Below are positions 21,034 to 30,103 of a DNA stretch of 64,000 bases, one piece after another. Positions within the stretch are counted from its first letter, which is position 1. Each line of letters begins with the position of its first letter. A program made the translations under genes and the position numbers. The notes beneath the pieces are model-generated. The model was not told where the DNA came from and searched no databases. It saw nothing but the letters and a program-made list of their open reading frames with translations. This DNA comes from Terriglobia bacterium (lineage in GTDB: Bacteria; Acidobacteriota; Terriglobia; JAJPHL01): the NCBI GenBank assembly GCA_021325275.1, contig JAJPHL010000032.1, positions 62,001 to 126,000 on the forward strand, written 5' to 3'.

Positions 21034-21066
21034 GAGGACACCGAGAACATCGGTGTCCTCTTTTTT
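21034..21066 (+). terminator. Rho-independent terminator after the TolC gene
   Basis: A perfect 11-bp stem (GAGGACACCGA / TCGGTGTCCTC) with loop GAACA is followed directly by six T, 28 bases after the TolC stop. A second outer inverted pair, CCACCGAGACAC (21021-21032) and GTGTCTCGGTGG (21080-21091), brackets it. Confidence 0.9.
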
Positions 21067-21114
21067 CTCGGTGTGCTCGGTGTCTCGGTGGTCAGAAAAT
21101 GCTAAGGTCTTTTC

Positions 21115-24100
21115 ATGCGACGCCTGAGCCTTTTCCTACTCCTGTTTGCCGCCCTGACGCAAGCGCAAGCCGTGGTCGATGGATTTAGCCTCGACCAAAT
21201 CAGTTTTTCCGCCGTCAGTACCGGCAATGTTCCGTGTTCGGAGTACGGAGAAGCGGGATTCGCCGTACGCACCGCGCCGCGGCTCTATCAATACGTCCAA
21301 GTGACCGCGCAACTGGCCGGATCTTCGACCAGCCCCGCGTGGATCGTGCAGAATCTGCAGATCCACGGCGAAAAGATCGCGGTCAGCGCCAATGTCAACT
21401 TGACGTTGCTCGGCGTCGCGCGCGGAACGTGCATCACCGGCACAATAGTGAATTACAAGATCACCGTGACCGATGCCAAGGTCACGACCGCGCCGGCATT
21501 CACCGGTGCGCTGTCGGCGATCGTCGGACAAACCAACGACAATGCCGAAGGCATGATCGCCGTCGGTGCGGCGCCGGGCACATTGAGCGCGCCGATTGAG
21601 TTGCCGCTCGCGTCGCGGTCGCCCGAACAGCAGCGTTCTCCCGCTGGAGCTTCGCCGGACAACGGCAACATCACCGTCACCGAAGTCACTCGCGACGGCA
21701 TGGGCAACATCACGCAAAACAAGAATGAGTGCGGACCGGCCGGCGTCGTAAACAGCATGTTTTGGATGCAAGGCGAAGGCATGGCGGCGCTGGGTCTGTT
21801 GACTCCTACGCAAGCGCTCAGCGAGCTCGAGAATGAGATGAATTTCGTTTCCACGAAGGGAGTCTCCGCAACCAATCTTGTGGCCGGCAAAATGGCTTTC
21901 GCGCAGAATTCCGCGCATCCCATCAATTTGAACGTGGACTACATGGCGGCCTCGGCCACTACGGGCCTGGGTGCGTCGGTAACGTCGGGCAACAGCACGG
22001 CCACTCGAACCGGCGACGATGCACCGCCAACTCTCGATTTTCTCCAGCAACAAATGGCGAACGGAGCGGACGTCGAAATACAGATTGATTTCATAGATCC
22101 AAAGACTGGGAAGACAACCGGCTCGCACGTCACAACGGTATCCGACTTTATGACCGGGCCCGATGGCGCCGCCATCATGACGAACGACGCGAAATATCAG
22201 AATGGCACCACCCGGGGATTGCGCACGGATCGCGTCTCCGGAATCCAGAACGTCACGGGGATCGATGGCAAGACTTACATGTCGCTCTCCGGATATCGCC
22301 CGAACCGCGTGACCGCGATCTTCGCGGAGACGGCGCAAGTCCACAATTTTGCTTTCGTGCCGCTGGAAACAAACGGCGCATTGGGCGTGTATGGACTTTC
22401 GAACAATAACGTCGGCGCGGAATCGCTGCACGGCGCGTCGGGAGTAGCAGGCGGATTGACGCTCGTGGGAACCTACACAACCGGCCCGAGCACGGTCGCG
22501 GCGATCACCGTGCTCAATCGCTTCGTATATGCAGCGAGTTTCGCCGGGGATAGCATTTACGCGTTTACGATCAACTCTACGACTGGCGCGCTCACGGCCG
22601 TTTCGGGATCGCCTTTTTCAACCGGCGCCGCCAGTGGCCCGTTCGCCCTGGCCGTCGATCCCTCCGGACGATTTTTGTATAGCGCAAACTACTACACCGG
22701 GATCGGCGCGTTCGCGATTGATCCGGTGAGTGGTGCGCTCACCACCATCGCTGGATCGCCTTTTCCAGCCCAGGGGCCGGCGTCGGTCGCAGTGGCCGGA
22801 CGCGTTTTGTATTCGGCCAACTACGACGGCGGCAATGTCGGGGCGTACATCATCGACAACGCTACCGGCGCGCTGACGCAACTCTCGGGATCGCCGTTCA
22901 CCGGCGGCGCGTCGCCGAATTGGGTGGCCATTCATCCCAATGGTAGTTTCCTCTACGTGGCAAACAACAACGGCAGTAACATTTCCGCATTCGCGATCGG
23001 CGCGAATAGCGCCCTGACGCAGATTCCAGGATCGCCTTTCGCCGCGGGATCGCAACCCGACGTCATCGCGATTCTTCCGCGGGGAAATTTCGCGTACGTG
23101 GCGAACTATCAGAGCGGGAATGTCTCCGCCTATTCGATCGACTCGACCACCGGCGCGCTCACGCCGATCTCCGGATCGCCGTTCGCCGCTTCTTTGGGTG
23201 CGTTTTCGGTGAGTGCCGATGCGTTGGGCAAGTACTTGTACGTCGCCGCGCAGGGCCCCAGTTCCAACGTCTCGGCGTACACGATCAATTCCACAACGGG
23301 CGCTCTGACACCGATTTCCGGATCGCCATTCTCGATCTCGGGTGGTCCGGCGCGACTTTCGCTGGGGGCGATCACGCCGATCGTGGGCCAATTTCCGTCG
23401 CCCACGCTCACGCAGTTGTCGCCGTCAACCGTCCCGCCCGGCAGTGGACCCATGACGCTGACGATTTACGGCAACAATTTTGCTCCCGGCGTGACGGCGC
23501 GATGGAACGGATCGCCCCGCACCACGTCGATGATCAGCTCGACGCAAATCAACGTGGCGTTGCCGGCCCTTGATGTCGCAAACGCGGGAACGTTCCCGGT
23601 AACCGTGTCGAATGTCATGCCCGGAGGCGGAACGTCGGCCTCGCTGCCCTTTGCCGTCACTGCCAACGCCGCGCCGCCGTCGGTTCCGTCGTCGACGGGC
23701 ACGGTGAACGCCGCGGGATTCCAAACGGGCATGGCCGTGGTTCCGGGAAGCATCGCCGCGGTTTTTGGCACGAATCTCGCGAGCGCCACCACGAACAATT
23801 CTGGGCTGCCGCTGCCGACGTCGCTGGGCGGCGCGAGTGTGTTGTTCAACGGCACGACTCCCGCGCCTCTGTTCTTCACGTCGTCGGGACAAATCAACAT
23901 GCAAGTGCCGTGGGAGTTGGCGGGTCCCGAGCGCACCTGGGCCACGTTCACAACTTCGGCGGGAACCAGTTCGCCGGCGACGATTACGCTGGAGCCTTTC
24001 GCACCCGGCGTGTTCACGATCAACGCCGCGGGTCAAGGCGCGGTGCAGATTTCTTCCACCGGCGCATTCGCCGCACCGAGTGGAAGCGTGCCGGGTGCGG

Positions 24101-24411
24101 CGGCGAACCCCGTGGCGAAAGGAGATTTCGTCACGATCTACTGCACCGGTCTCGGCGACGTAACGAATCGTCCCGCGACGGGAACGCCCGCGCCCCCGGG
24201 CCCGAATCTGGCGGTGACGACCACCGCCCCTGCGGTGACCATCGGAGGCGCCGCGGCGACCGTGAGTTTTTCAGGACTCGCACCGGGTTTCGTCGGGCTG
24301 TATCAAGTCAACGTGCAAGTGCCGTCCGCCGCGACGTCGGGAAACGCGGTCACTTTGCAATTGAGCATCGGCGGGATCAACGCGAATCCGGTGACGATCG
24401 CGGTGCAGTAA
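21115..24411 (+). CDS. Secreted multidomain protein: C39-like peptidase region, lactonase-type propeller, IPT/TIG, TIGR03437
   Basis: The 1098-residue protein has a signal peptide (LSLFLLLFAALTQAQA). Residues about 190-350 contain NECGPAGVVNSMFWMQ and GSHVTTVSDF, which resemble the Cys and His motifs of papain-like C39 peptidases. Residues about 435-750 form a YVTN/lactonase-like beta-propeller with repeated units such as SIYAFTINSTTGALT and GSPF. An IPT/TIG domain (PTLTQLSPSTVPPGSGPMTLTIYG, read in parts) comes next, then a full TIGR03437 domain ending ANPVTIAVQ. The combination suggests an extracellular or surface adhesin or processing enzyme. Catalysis is unproven; the propeller and TIGR03437 calls are confident. 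Confidence 0.85.
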   Translation: MRRLSLFLLLFAALTQAQAVVDGFSLDQISFSAVSTGNVPCSEYGEAGFAVRTAPRLYQYVQVTAQLAGSSTSPAWIVQNLQIHGEKIAVSANVNLTLLGVARGTCITGTIVNYKITVTDAKVTTAPAFTGALSAIVGQTNDNAEGMIAVGAAPGTLSAPIELPLASRSPEQQRSPAGASPDNGNITVTEVTRDGMGNITQNKNECGPAGVVNSMFWMQGEGMAALGLLTPTQALSELENEMNFVSTKGVSATNLVAGKMAFAQNSAHPINLNVDYMAASATTGLGASVTSGNSTATRTGDDAPPTLDFLQQQMANGADVEIQIDFIDPKTGKTTGSHVTTVSDFMTGPDGAAIMTNDAKYQNGTTRGLRTDRVSGIQNVTGIDGKTYMSLSGYRPNRVTAIFAETAQVHNFAFVPLETNGALGVYGLSNNNVGAESLHGASGVAGGLTLVGTYTTGPSTVAAITVLNRFVYAASFAGDSIYAFTINSTTGALTAVSGSPFSTGAASGPFALAVDPSGRFLYSANYYTGIGAFAIDPVSGALTTIAGSPFPAQGPASVAVAGRVLYSANYDGGNVGAYIIDNATGALTQLSGSPFTGGASPNWVAIHPNGSFLYVANNNGSNISAFAIGANSALTQIPGSPFAAGSQPDVIAILPRGNFAYVANYQSGNVSAYSIDSTTGALTPISGSPFAASLGAFSVSADALGKYLYVAAQGPSSNVSAYTINSTTGALTPISGSPFSISGGPARLSLGAITPIVGQFPSPTLTQLSPSTVPPGSGPMTLTIYGNNFAPGVTARWNGSPRTTSMISSTQINVALPALDVANAGTFPVTVSNVMPGGGTSASLPFAVTANAAPPSVPSSTGTVNAAGFQTGMAVVPGSIAAVFGTNLASATTNNSGLPLPTSLGGASVLFNGTTPAPLFFTSSGQINMQVPWELAGPERTWATFTTSAGTSSPATITLEPFAPGVFTINAAGQGAVQISSTGAFAAPSGSVPGAAANPVAKGDFVTIYCTGLGDVTNRPATGTPAPPGPNLAVTTTAPAVTIGGAAATVSFSGLAPGFVGLYQVNVQVPSAATSGNAVTLQLSIGGINANPVTIAVQ

Positions 24412-24507
24412 GCTTTACCGGCCCGACAAGCAAGAGCGATTGGGAATCCGCGTGTAAACCTGCGGGCCTCTCCGCGCGTCTTATCTAACAATCGATCTTG
24501 GCAGGAT

Positions 24508-27417
24508 ATGATGACAAACATGCGGTTCTCTGTAGCCTTCCTGGGCCTTTTCACTCTTACAGCAATTCCGGCATCCGCACAGCGGCAGCCCGCCATCGTG
24601 ACGCTCAACTCGCCGCCTGTGGTGGAGCATTTCGTGCGCACGCCGCGCGAAATCTCCGTACGGCGACGCCTGTTTACTTCCGAAGCCGCCTCGTATCGCG
24701 CGGCGCTGCGCACCGAAAAGGCGCCCCTCGTGGCTTCCATCCAAGGTCGCGGCATTCCCGTCGATTGGCAAATTGAAACCATCTTGAACGCGGTGATGAT
24801 TCAAGCCACCGACGACGATCTCGCATGGCTGCGCACGCAACCGCTTGTGACGTCCGCCGAATACGCGCCCACGTTCCGCGTCCACATGGACGCCGCGGCG
24901 AAACTGATTTCCGCGCCCGCCGTTTGGCAGGCGCTCGGTGGATCGACGAACGCCGGCAAGGGCATTATGATCGGAATCGTCGATTCCGGCATCGACTACA
25001 GGCATCCCATGTTCACCGACACCGGATTCACGGCGCCCGCCGGATTTCCGCTGACGAATCAATCGACCGGCGGCACGTTCACGAACAACAAAGTGATCGT
25101 CGCCAAGAATTTTGTTTGTGTCTCGTCGGTGAGCTGCCCGGGCTCGAACAACGGGAGCGATCTCATCGCCTCCGACGGGCTCGGCCACGGAACATTCGTG
25201 GCATCCGTCGCGGCCGGCGTGGCTGCCACGTCGCCGTTCAATACCACGATTTCCGGCATCGCGCCGGGCGCCTATCTCGGCAACTACAAAGTTTTTAGCG
25301 CGGCGGGAACGGCCTCCGGAACTTCCACGCTCGTGGCGATCGACACGGCCGTCGGCGACGGCATGAATATCGTGAATTTCTCGGGCGGGGCCGTGCCGTC
25401 GCCAAAGGCCGCGTCCGATGCCTACAATTTCGCGTTGAACACCGCCGCGAATGCCGGCGTGCTGATCGTCGTGTCGGCGGGAAACTGCGGACCCATCGCC
25501 GTGGGATCATCCGAATGCACCGGAATCACGCCGGGCGATTTCAGTATCAGCTCGCCAGGCGAGTCGCCCGCCGTTCTTACCGCCGGCGCAAGCAGCAACT
25601 CGCATTCCTTGAGCGAAGGGTTTTCTGTGACCGCGCCGGCGCCGGTGCCGGCGAACCTCGTGGGCATGGGTTTTGTTCCCTCGACGGCGCCGGTCTTCAC
25701 AGCCAACATTGGACCTCTCCCGCTCATCGATATCACGTCGTTGGATTCTTCGTCGCTCGGGTGCAACGCAAATTTGTTGAAGCCGGGAAGTCTCACGGGC
25801 GCGATCGCGGTGATCTCGCGCGGCACGTGCAATTTCATCGTAAAAGTGAACAACGCTGCCGCGGCGGGCGCCGCCGCCGTGCTGTTGTACGACAACACCA
25901 CCGAAGCCCTGATCATTCCTCAGACCGACAATGGCCCGATTCCATCGGGAATCATCTCGCAATCGGATGGCGCGAATCTGCTGGCATTCATTCGCTCGCA
26001 TTCCGGTACGCAGGGCACGATGGTGGCGATCGCAGCGTTTGTTTCGCAAACGCCCGACTTGGTGGCGAACTACTCGAGCCGTGGTCCCACGGCGGATTAC
26101 AACATCAAGCCCGACCTCGTGGCGCCCGCCGACGTCTACGCGGCGGCGCAAGATATTTATTCGTCCGCGGAGATTTACGACGCCAGCGGTTTCACTTACG
26201 CCGAAGGCACAAGCTTTGCCGCGCCCATGTCCACGGGATCGGCCGCCGTGCTGCTGGCGCATAACTCCGCGCTCACGCCGACGGATTTGAAAAGCGCGCT
26301 CGTGAATTCCGCCACGCTGCTGAAAGGCACGCAGGACGGCGCGCTGATCAGCGTGATCAACGAAGGCGGCGGGCGCCTAAATTTGCAAGCGGCGATGAAT
26401 TCGCCGCTCACCGCCAATCCGGTTTCGGTGAGTTTCGGCTTAGTAACCGCGGGAACCACGAATCAAACGAAATCGGTGACGCTGAAAAACATCGGCAGCC
26501 TCTCTGACACGTTCACGGCGTCGGCTACATCGCTGCTCGGCGGCAACGGCTTGCAAGTGAGCGTTTCGCCCGCCACGGTTTCGCTCTCCGCAGGTCAAGC
26601 GCAGGTTGTGAGCATTGTCGCGACGTCGACGACGGCCCAGCAGGGCGTGTTCGAAGGATTTGTCACGCTCACCGGACAGCAATCGGGCCTTTCGATCCAC
26701 ATTCCGTACTGGGTGATGTTCGGATTACCGTCGGCGACGGCCGCGGGAGTCGTGGACGGCGCGGGTTTTGGACCGAACGTAGCGCCCGGTTCCATCATTT
26801 CGATTTTTGGATCGTCACTCGGTGGACCGCCCATCGGCGCGTCGGTGTTGCCGCTGCCCGGCGACTTAGGGCACAGCGCGGTTTCGATCGCCTCGGGTGG
26901 AACCACGTCGTACGCGCCGATGTTCTTCAGTTCATCCGGCCAATTGAATTTGCAATTGCCGTTCACGGCCACCGGAACGGCGTCGGCGAAGATCACGCTG
27001 GAAGGTTTAGGATCGTCGATCAGTTTTCCGGTGTCGGCGGGCGCGCCGGGGATTTTTAACTACAACAATGGCGTTGGCGTGGTGCTGCATACCACCGACT
27101 ACACGCTCGTGACGTCGGCCAATCCCGCGCACGGCGGCGAGATCATCGCGATCTACTGCACCGGACTCGGCGCGGTGACTCCCGCGGTCAACTCCGGTTT
27201 GCCGGCGCCGGCGTCACCGCTGAGCGTCACGCCGAATCCTACGGTGACCATCGGCGGACAGGCGGCGTCGGTGCAATTCTCGGGTCTGGCGGCTGGATTT
27301 GTCGGGTTGTATCAAGTGAACGCGACGATTCCCGCGACCGTGTCGTCAGGTGCGCAGAAGATGACGATGGGAATGGGCGGGAACACGAGTAACTCCGTGA
27401 CGATTGCGATCCAGTAG
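24508..27417 (+). CDS. Secreted subtilisin-like serine protease with PA insert and TIGR03437 domain
   Basis: An S8 peptidase of 969 residues. The signal peptide is SVAFLGLFTLTAIPASAQ, followed by an I9-like propeptide region. The catalytic triad is visible: Asp in IGIVDSGIDYRHPMF (near 157), His in GLGHGTFVASVAAG (near 225) and Ser in GTSFAAPMSTGSAAVLLA (near 568). Between His and Ser lies a PA domain (LTGAIAVISRGTCNFIVKV, then AAAAGAAAVLLYD), as in lactocepin-type subtilases. A fibronectin-like region (VSFGLVTAGTTNQTKSVTLKN) follows, then TIGR03437 ending SNSVTIAIQ. It acts outside the cell, probably degrading protein. It ends one base from the convergent unknown operon. Confidence 0.93.
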   Translation: MMTNMRFSVAFLGLFTLTAIPASAQRQPAIVTLNSPPVVEHFVRTPREISVRRRLFTSEAASYRAALRTEKAPLVASIQGRGIPVDWQIETILNAVMIQATDDDLAWLRTQPLVTSAEYAPTFRVHMDAAAKLISAPAVWQALGGSTNAGKGIMIGIVDSGIDYRHPMFTDTGFTAPAGFPLTNQSTGGTFTNNKVIVAKNFVCVSSVSCPGSNNGSDLIASDGLGHGTFVASVAAGVAATSPFNTTISGIAPGAYLGNYKVFSAAGTASGTSTLVAIDTAVGDGMNIVNFSGGAVPSPKAASDAYNFALNTAANAGVLIVVSAGNCGPIAVGSSECTGITPGDFSISSPGESPAVLTAGASSNSHSLSEGFSVTAPAPVPANLVGMGFVPSTAPVFTANIGPLPLIDITSLDSSSLGCNANLLKPGSLTGAIAVISRGTCNFIVKVNNAAAAGAAAVLLYDNTTEALIIPQTDNGPIPSGIISQSDGANLLAFIRSHSGTQGTMVAIAAFVSQTPDLVANYSSRGPTADYNIKPDLVAPADVYAAAQDIYSSAEIYDASGFTYAEGTSFAAPMSTGSAAVLLAHNSALTPTDLKSALVNSATLLKGTQDGALISVINEGGGRLNLQAAMNSPLTANPVSVSFGLVTAGTTNQTKSVTLKNIGSLSDTFTASATSLLGGNGLQVSVSPATVSLSAGQAQVVSIVATSTTAQQGVFEGFVTLTGQQSGLSIHIPYWVMFGLPSATAAGVVDGAGFGPNVAPGSIISIFGSSLGGPPIGASVLPLPGDLGHSAVSIASGGTTSYAPMFFSSSGQLNLQLPFTATGTASAKITLEGLGSSISFPVSAGAPGIFNYNNGVGVVLHTTDYTLVTSANPAHGGEIIAIYCTGLGAVTPAVNSGLPAPASPLSVTPNPTVTIGGQAASVQFSGLAAGFVGLYQVNATIPATVSSGAQKMTMGMGGNTSNSVTIAIQ

Positions 27418-27418
27418 A

Positions 27419-28966
27419 TTACCCGGGAGTTTTTTCCGGAGGGATCTCTGGATTCAATTCGGCCCAGAGCCGAGACGCCAGTTGGTGCTTGGGAGCGATA
27501 CTCAGCGCTTGCCGCACGTGCAACTTCGCCTCCTCGGCCCGTTCATCGTCCATCAGACACTCCGCGATGTAGCAGTGCACATTTGCCGACGGACGAAATT
27601 GCAACGAGGCGCAATAAAAATCCAGTTCACGATAGAGCGCCTGCGTCCAACGCTCTTTTTCGTTCTCATCGAGACGCGTGCGTTTTCGACGCTCGATCAT
27701 CCCGCAAGCGATGTTAGCGGCCGCTCGAACCTCGCGAGAGCGGCCGCCGTCGATCGTTTGCCGTTCCAAACCGTCGAACCATCTGTGGTGTAAGCTCAGC
27801 TCGAATTCTGCATCCGACTTTGGGGCCGCCTTGGCCCACCGCTGCAATACCTCGAAGTCTAAGGACAAAGCCAGCAGCCAGTCGTCGGTTTGACGGCCGC
27901 CAGCGCGGTGGTTCAACCGCCTTTCGAGAAGTCCCTTCAGGCGAACATGGGCTTTTTGTAGCGATTCGGCTTGTTGTGTCGCCAGCAACGAATGCGCTAA
28001 CCAGTAAACACTTTCCACATAGAGTGGCTGGCGCAACTCTATTCGCTGCTGGCGAAGCCGCGCAAAGGCAGGAATGACGAAACCTGCAAATCCCGCTCTC
28101 CAGGTATCCATTTCCGGATTGTCCAAGAGCGCCGCGAACTCTGAAGGACTTGGCTTTCGGGTCAACTGCCGGATTCTGCGAATCGACTGTTGTGCCAGTG
28201 CCCAGTTCTTTTCCTGTAGCAGCTTTTGAAGCTTTTTCACGTCAGGACCTAGCCAGTTCGAGATCGGGAACAAATCCAGTTGTTCTGCATACTGACCAAT
28301 ATCAGATTCGCTTATCGCTACGTTTGCCATTCCAAGCTGCGCAAATCTGGCGTTTCGTAGTCGAGTACGGCACTCGAAATCGATACTCCAGAGCTGGGAA
28401 TCGAATCCCGCGAGCTTGGATCGGTTTAAAGCGGTGTCTAGCTTCGTCCGCGCCGCTTCAGCATTTATCTTCGTCGAAGCCATTCTGCCGGCAGCAATTC
28501 GCGGAAGTTCGGATTTTAGAAGCTTGCTGAGCGTCTCAACGCGAAATCCAATGATGTCGTCGCGCGTTCGCTGAATGAGCTCGTTCTCCGCCCGCTCGTC
28601 AAGCGCTTCCTTGAGGTCATCCCAACACATGCTTGCAAAATAAAATGAACCGCCGGAGAGAAACGAGAGCGAGTCGTAATAGAGTTGCAGCCATTCCTGA
28701 AGGAAAGGCAGTCGCTCGGCCAGCCAGATCCGCCTGGACTTAGATGTCCACTTTTCTCCTAGGTCAGAAACAATTCGTTTGCGTTCGCCTTCGAAGCGTT
28801 CGACCAGAGCCATGAATACCCGCGACGCATGATCCGCATCACCCTGACTGAAGTACGTATATCCGAGAAGGAACTCCGCGGGACGGTAAAGCGGATCGAT
28901 CTCGCGTACTACGAGGTTGAGCGCCTCTACAGCGTCGTTCGGCGATGTTGGCTTCGTTTCGCTCAT
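27419..28966 (-). CDS. Hypothetical TPR-like protein, second gene of an AT-richer two-gene operon
   Basis: The 515-residue protein is unrecognised. Both ends look like tetratricopeptide helices (PAEFLLGYTYFSQGDADHASRVFMAL at the N-terminus and HCYIAECLMDDERAEEAKLHVRQALSI at the C-terminus, each read in parts), and the middle is predicted helical and charged. There is no signal peptide or membrane segment, so it is probably cytoplasmic. Its ATG overlaps the upstream gene's TGA (ATGA), so translation is coupled. Base composition looks lower in GC than neighbouring genes, hinting at acquisition. It may be a scaffold working with the membrane protein encoded before it. Confidence 0.7.
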   Translation of the reverse strand: MSETKPTSPNDAVEALNLVVREIDPLYRPAEFLLGYTYFSQGDADHASRVFMALVERFEGERKRIVSDLGEKWTSKSRRIWLAERLPFLQEWLQLYYDSLSFLSGGSFYFASMCWDDLKEALDERAENELIQRTRDDIIGFRVETLSKLLKSELPRIAAGRMASTKINAEAARTKLDTALNRSKLAGFDSQLWSIDFECRTRLRNARFAQLGMANVAISESDIGQYAEQLDLFPISNWLGPDVKKLQKLLQEKNWALAQQSIRRIRQLTRKPSPSEFAALLDNPEMDTWRAGFAGFVIPAFARLRQQRIELRQPLYVESVYWLAHSLLATQQAESLQKAHVRLKGLLERRLNHRAGGRQTDDWLLALSLDFEVLQRWAKAAPKSDAEFELSLHHRWFDGLERQTIDGGRSREVRAAANIACGMIERRKRTRLDENEKERWTQALYRELDFYCASLQFRPSANVHCYIAECLMDDERAEEAKLHVRQALSIAPKHQLASRLWAELNPEIPPEKTPG

Positions 28967-30051
28967 TCCAGGGTCAACGCGGCGGCTGTGAAGATACAGA
29001 CGGTCCGCCAGGAAGTCGGCTTGTACCCTTGACTGAAACCTTGGAGTTGGGCCATGCGAATCTTACAGGCTAGGACGAGCGCCAGCAGCTGGAGTTGCTG
29101 CGACAGCAATCGTTGCTCCTCGGCTTTTCGGGACAACCACGTATGCGTCACCCCCGGACCGAGCATCCGGCTGACCACAAATTGCGATTCCGGCAATTGC
29201 GTAATTTCCGCGGTGTTTGCTTCCACGCGGATTTCCGATTTCGTGCGAGCGTTCTTGATTCGCGCTACGGCTTGCGCGGACCCAGGTGAGAGTCGAACAT
29301 CACCTTCTACGACGATCAATGGCCGCTCTAAGCTTTGTCGCAGCATCCGTATGGCGTAGCCTAAGGCGTAACGCACGGCGGTCTTTCCTTCAGGATCTTT
29401 GATTTCCTCTAGCGCTTCATCATAGGCGCTGCGCTCTTCGAGCGATTGTCCTTTGAGGTCGTCAAAAACAAGCGTGATCCCCAAGGATTTTGCATACTCT
29501 GATCCGTAAACGCGCTTGATTTCATTGGCGAACGATGCCAAGGCATTCCGGAATAACTTGCTCGCGGCCTCACCCTCGGCTCCATAGACGGGGAAGCCGG
29601 TAATGCGTGTTGAGCGCCGAGGCGTTAACCGTAGGATCAGCCAGCCGAAAGCGATCAATACCAACGAAGCGACGAATGCCGATCGAACGTGCAAAGCAAC
29701 GTCCGCGACTTCGGCGAGCACGCGACCTGCGCCCCAGGCCCTTCGACGGAATCGCGCGAGTCGCTCCAAGCCTGTTGCGGCGTTTGTGCGAATGCAGTCC
29801 TGGCTGCTCGCAAGCGCAGCGGCATACTCACTTTCCGCATGCTCTATGTTTCCGGCCGCCTCGAGCTCTTGCGCCTTCTCCAGTCGATGATGCGAAACGA
29901 GATCCTTTGCGGCGGACGTTTTGCAAGTGTCGACCTCCGCGGCCTCCAGGCTTCCTAGTTTCCAGACAAGTATTTCCGGGGATAAGAAGAATGCTGCAAA
30001 CAAAAGCAGGGTGATCAAAAACGAAAATCCGCGGTGAACGCCGGGCGGCAT
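28963..30051 (-). CDS. Hypothetical two-helix membrane protein, first gene of the operon
   Basis: The 362-residue protein is unrecognised. It has one hydrophobic segment near the N-terminus (FSFLITLLLFAAFFLSPEIL) and a second around 125-142 (AFVASLVLIAFGWLILRL). Between them lies a charged helical stretch with a TPR-like pattern (HHRLEKAQELEAAGNIEHAESEY, read in parts). The C-terminal 200 residues are soluble and mixed (ITLVFDDLKGQSLEER, RPLIVVEGDVRLSPG, FVVSRMLGPGVTHTWL). Topology would place either the loop or the tail in the periplasm. The start is GTG 30054 or ATG 30051. It overlaps the next gene by four bases. Confidence 0.65.
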   Translation of the reverse strand: MPPGVHRGFSFLITLLLFAAFFLSPEILVWKLGSLEAAEVDTCKTSAAKDLVSHHRLEKAQELEAAGNIEHAESEYAAALASSQDCIRTNAATGLERLARFRRRAWGAGRVLAEVADVALHVRSAFVASLVLIAFGWLILRLTPRRSTRITGFPVYGAEGEAASKLFRNALASFANEIKRVYGSEYAKSLGITLVFDDLKGQSLEERSAYDEALEEIKDPEGKTAVRYALGYAIRMLRQSLERPLIVVEGDVRLSPGSAQAVARIKNARTKSEIRVEANTAEITQLPESQFVVSRMLGPGVTHTWLSRKAEEQRLLSQQLQLLALVLACKIRMAQLQGFSQGYKPTSWRTVCIFTAAALTLE

Positions 30052-30103
30052 CACGGAATAATATACGCCAAGGCCTAGGAGAATGCGGGAAATAGTTCTT
30101 GAT

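Noticed and set aside
22485-23390. Repeated DNA in the propeller gene, considered as a CRISPR-like array
   Set aside because: Repeats are in-frame codons of propeller blades (GSPF, STTGALT), variable in length, with no spacers.
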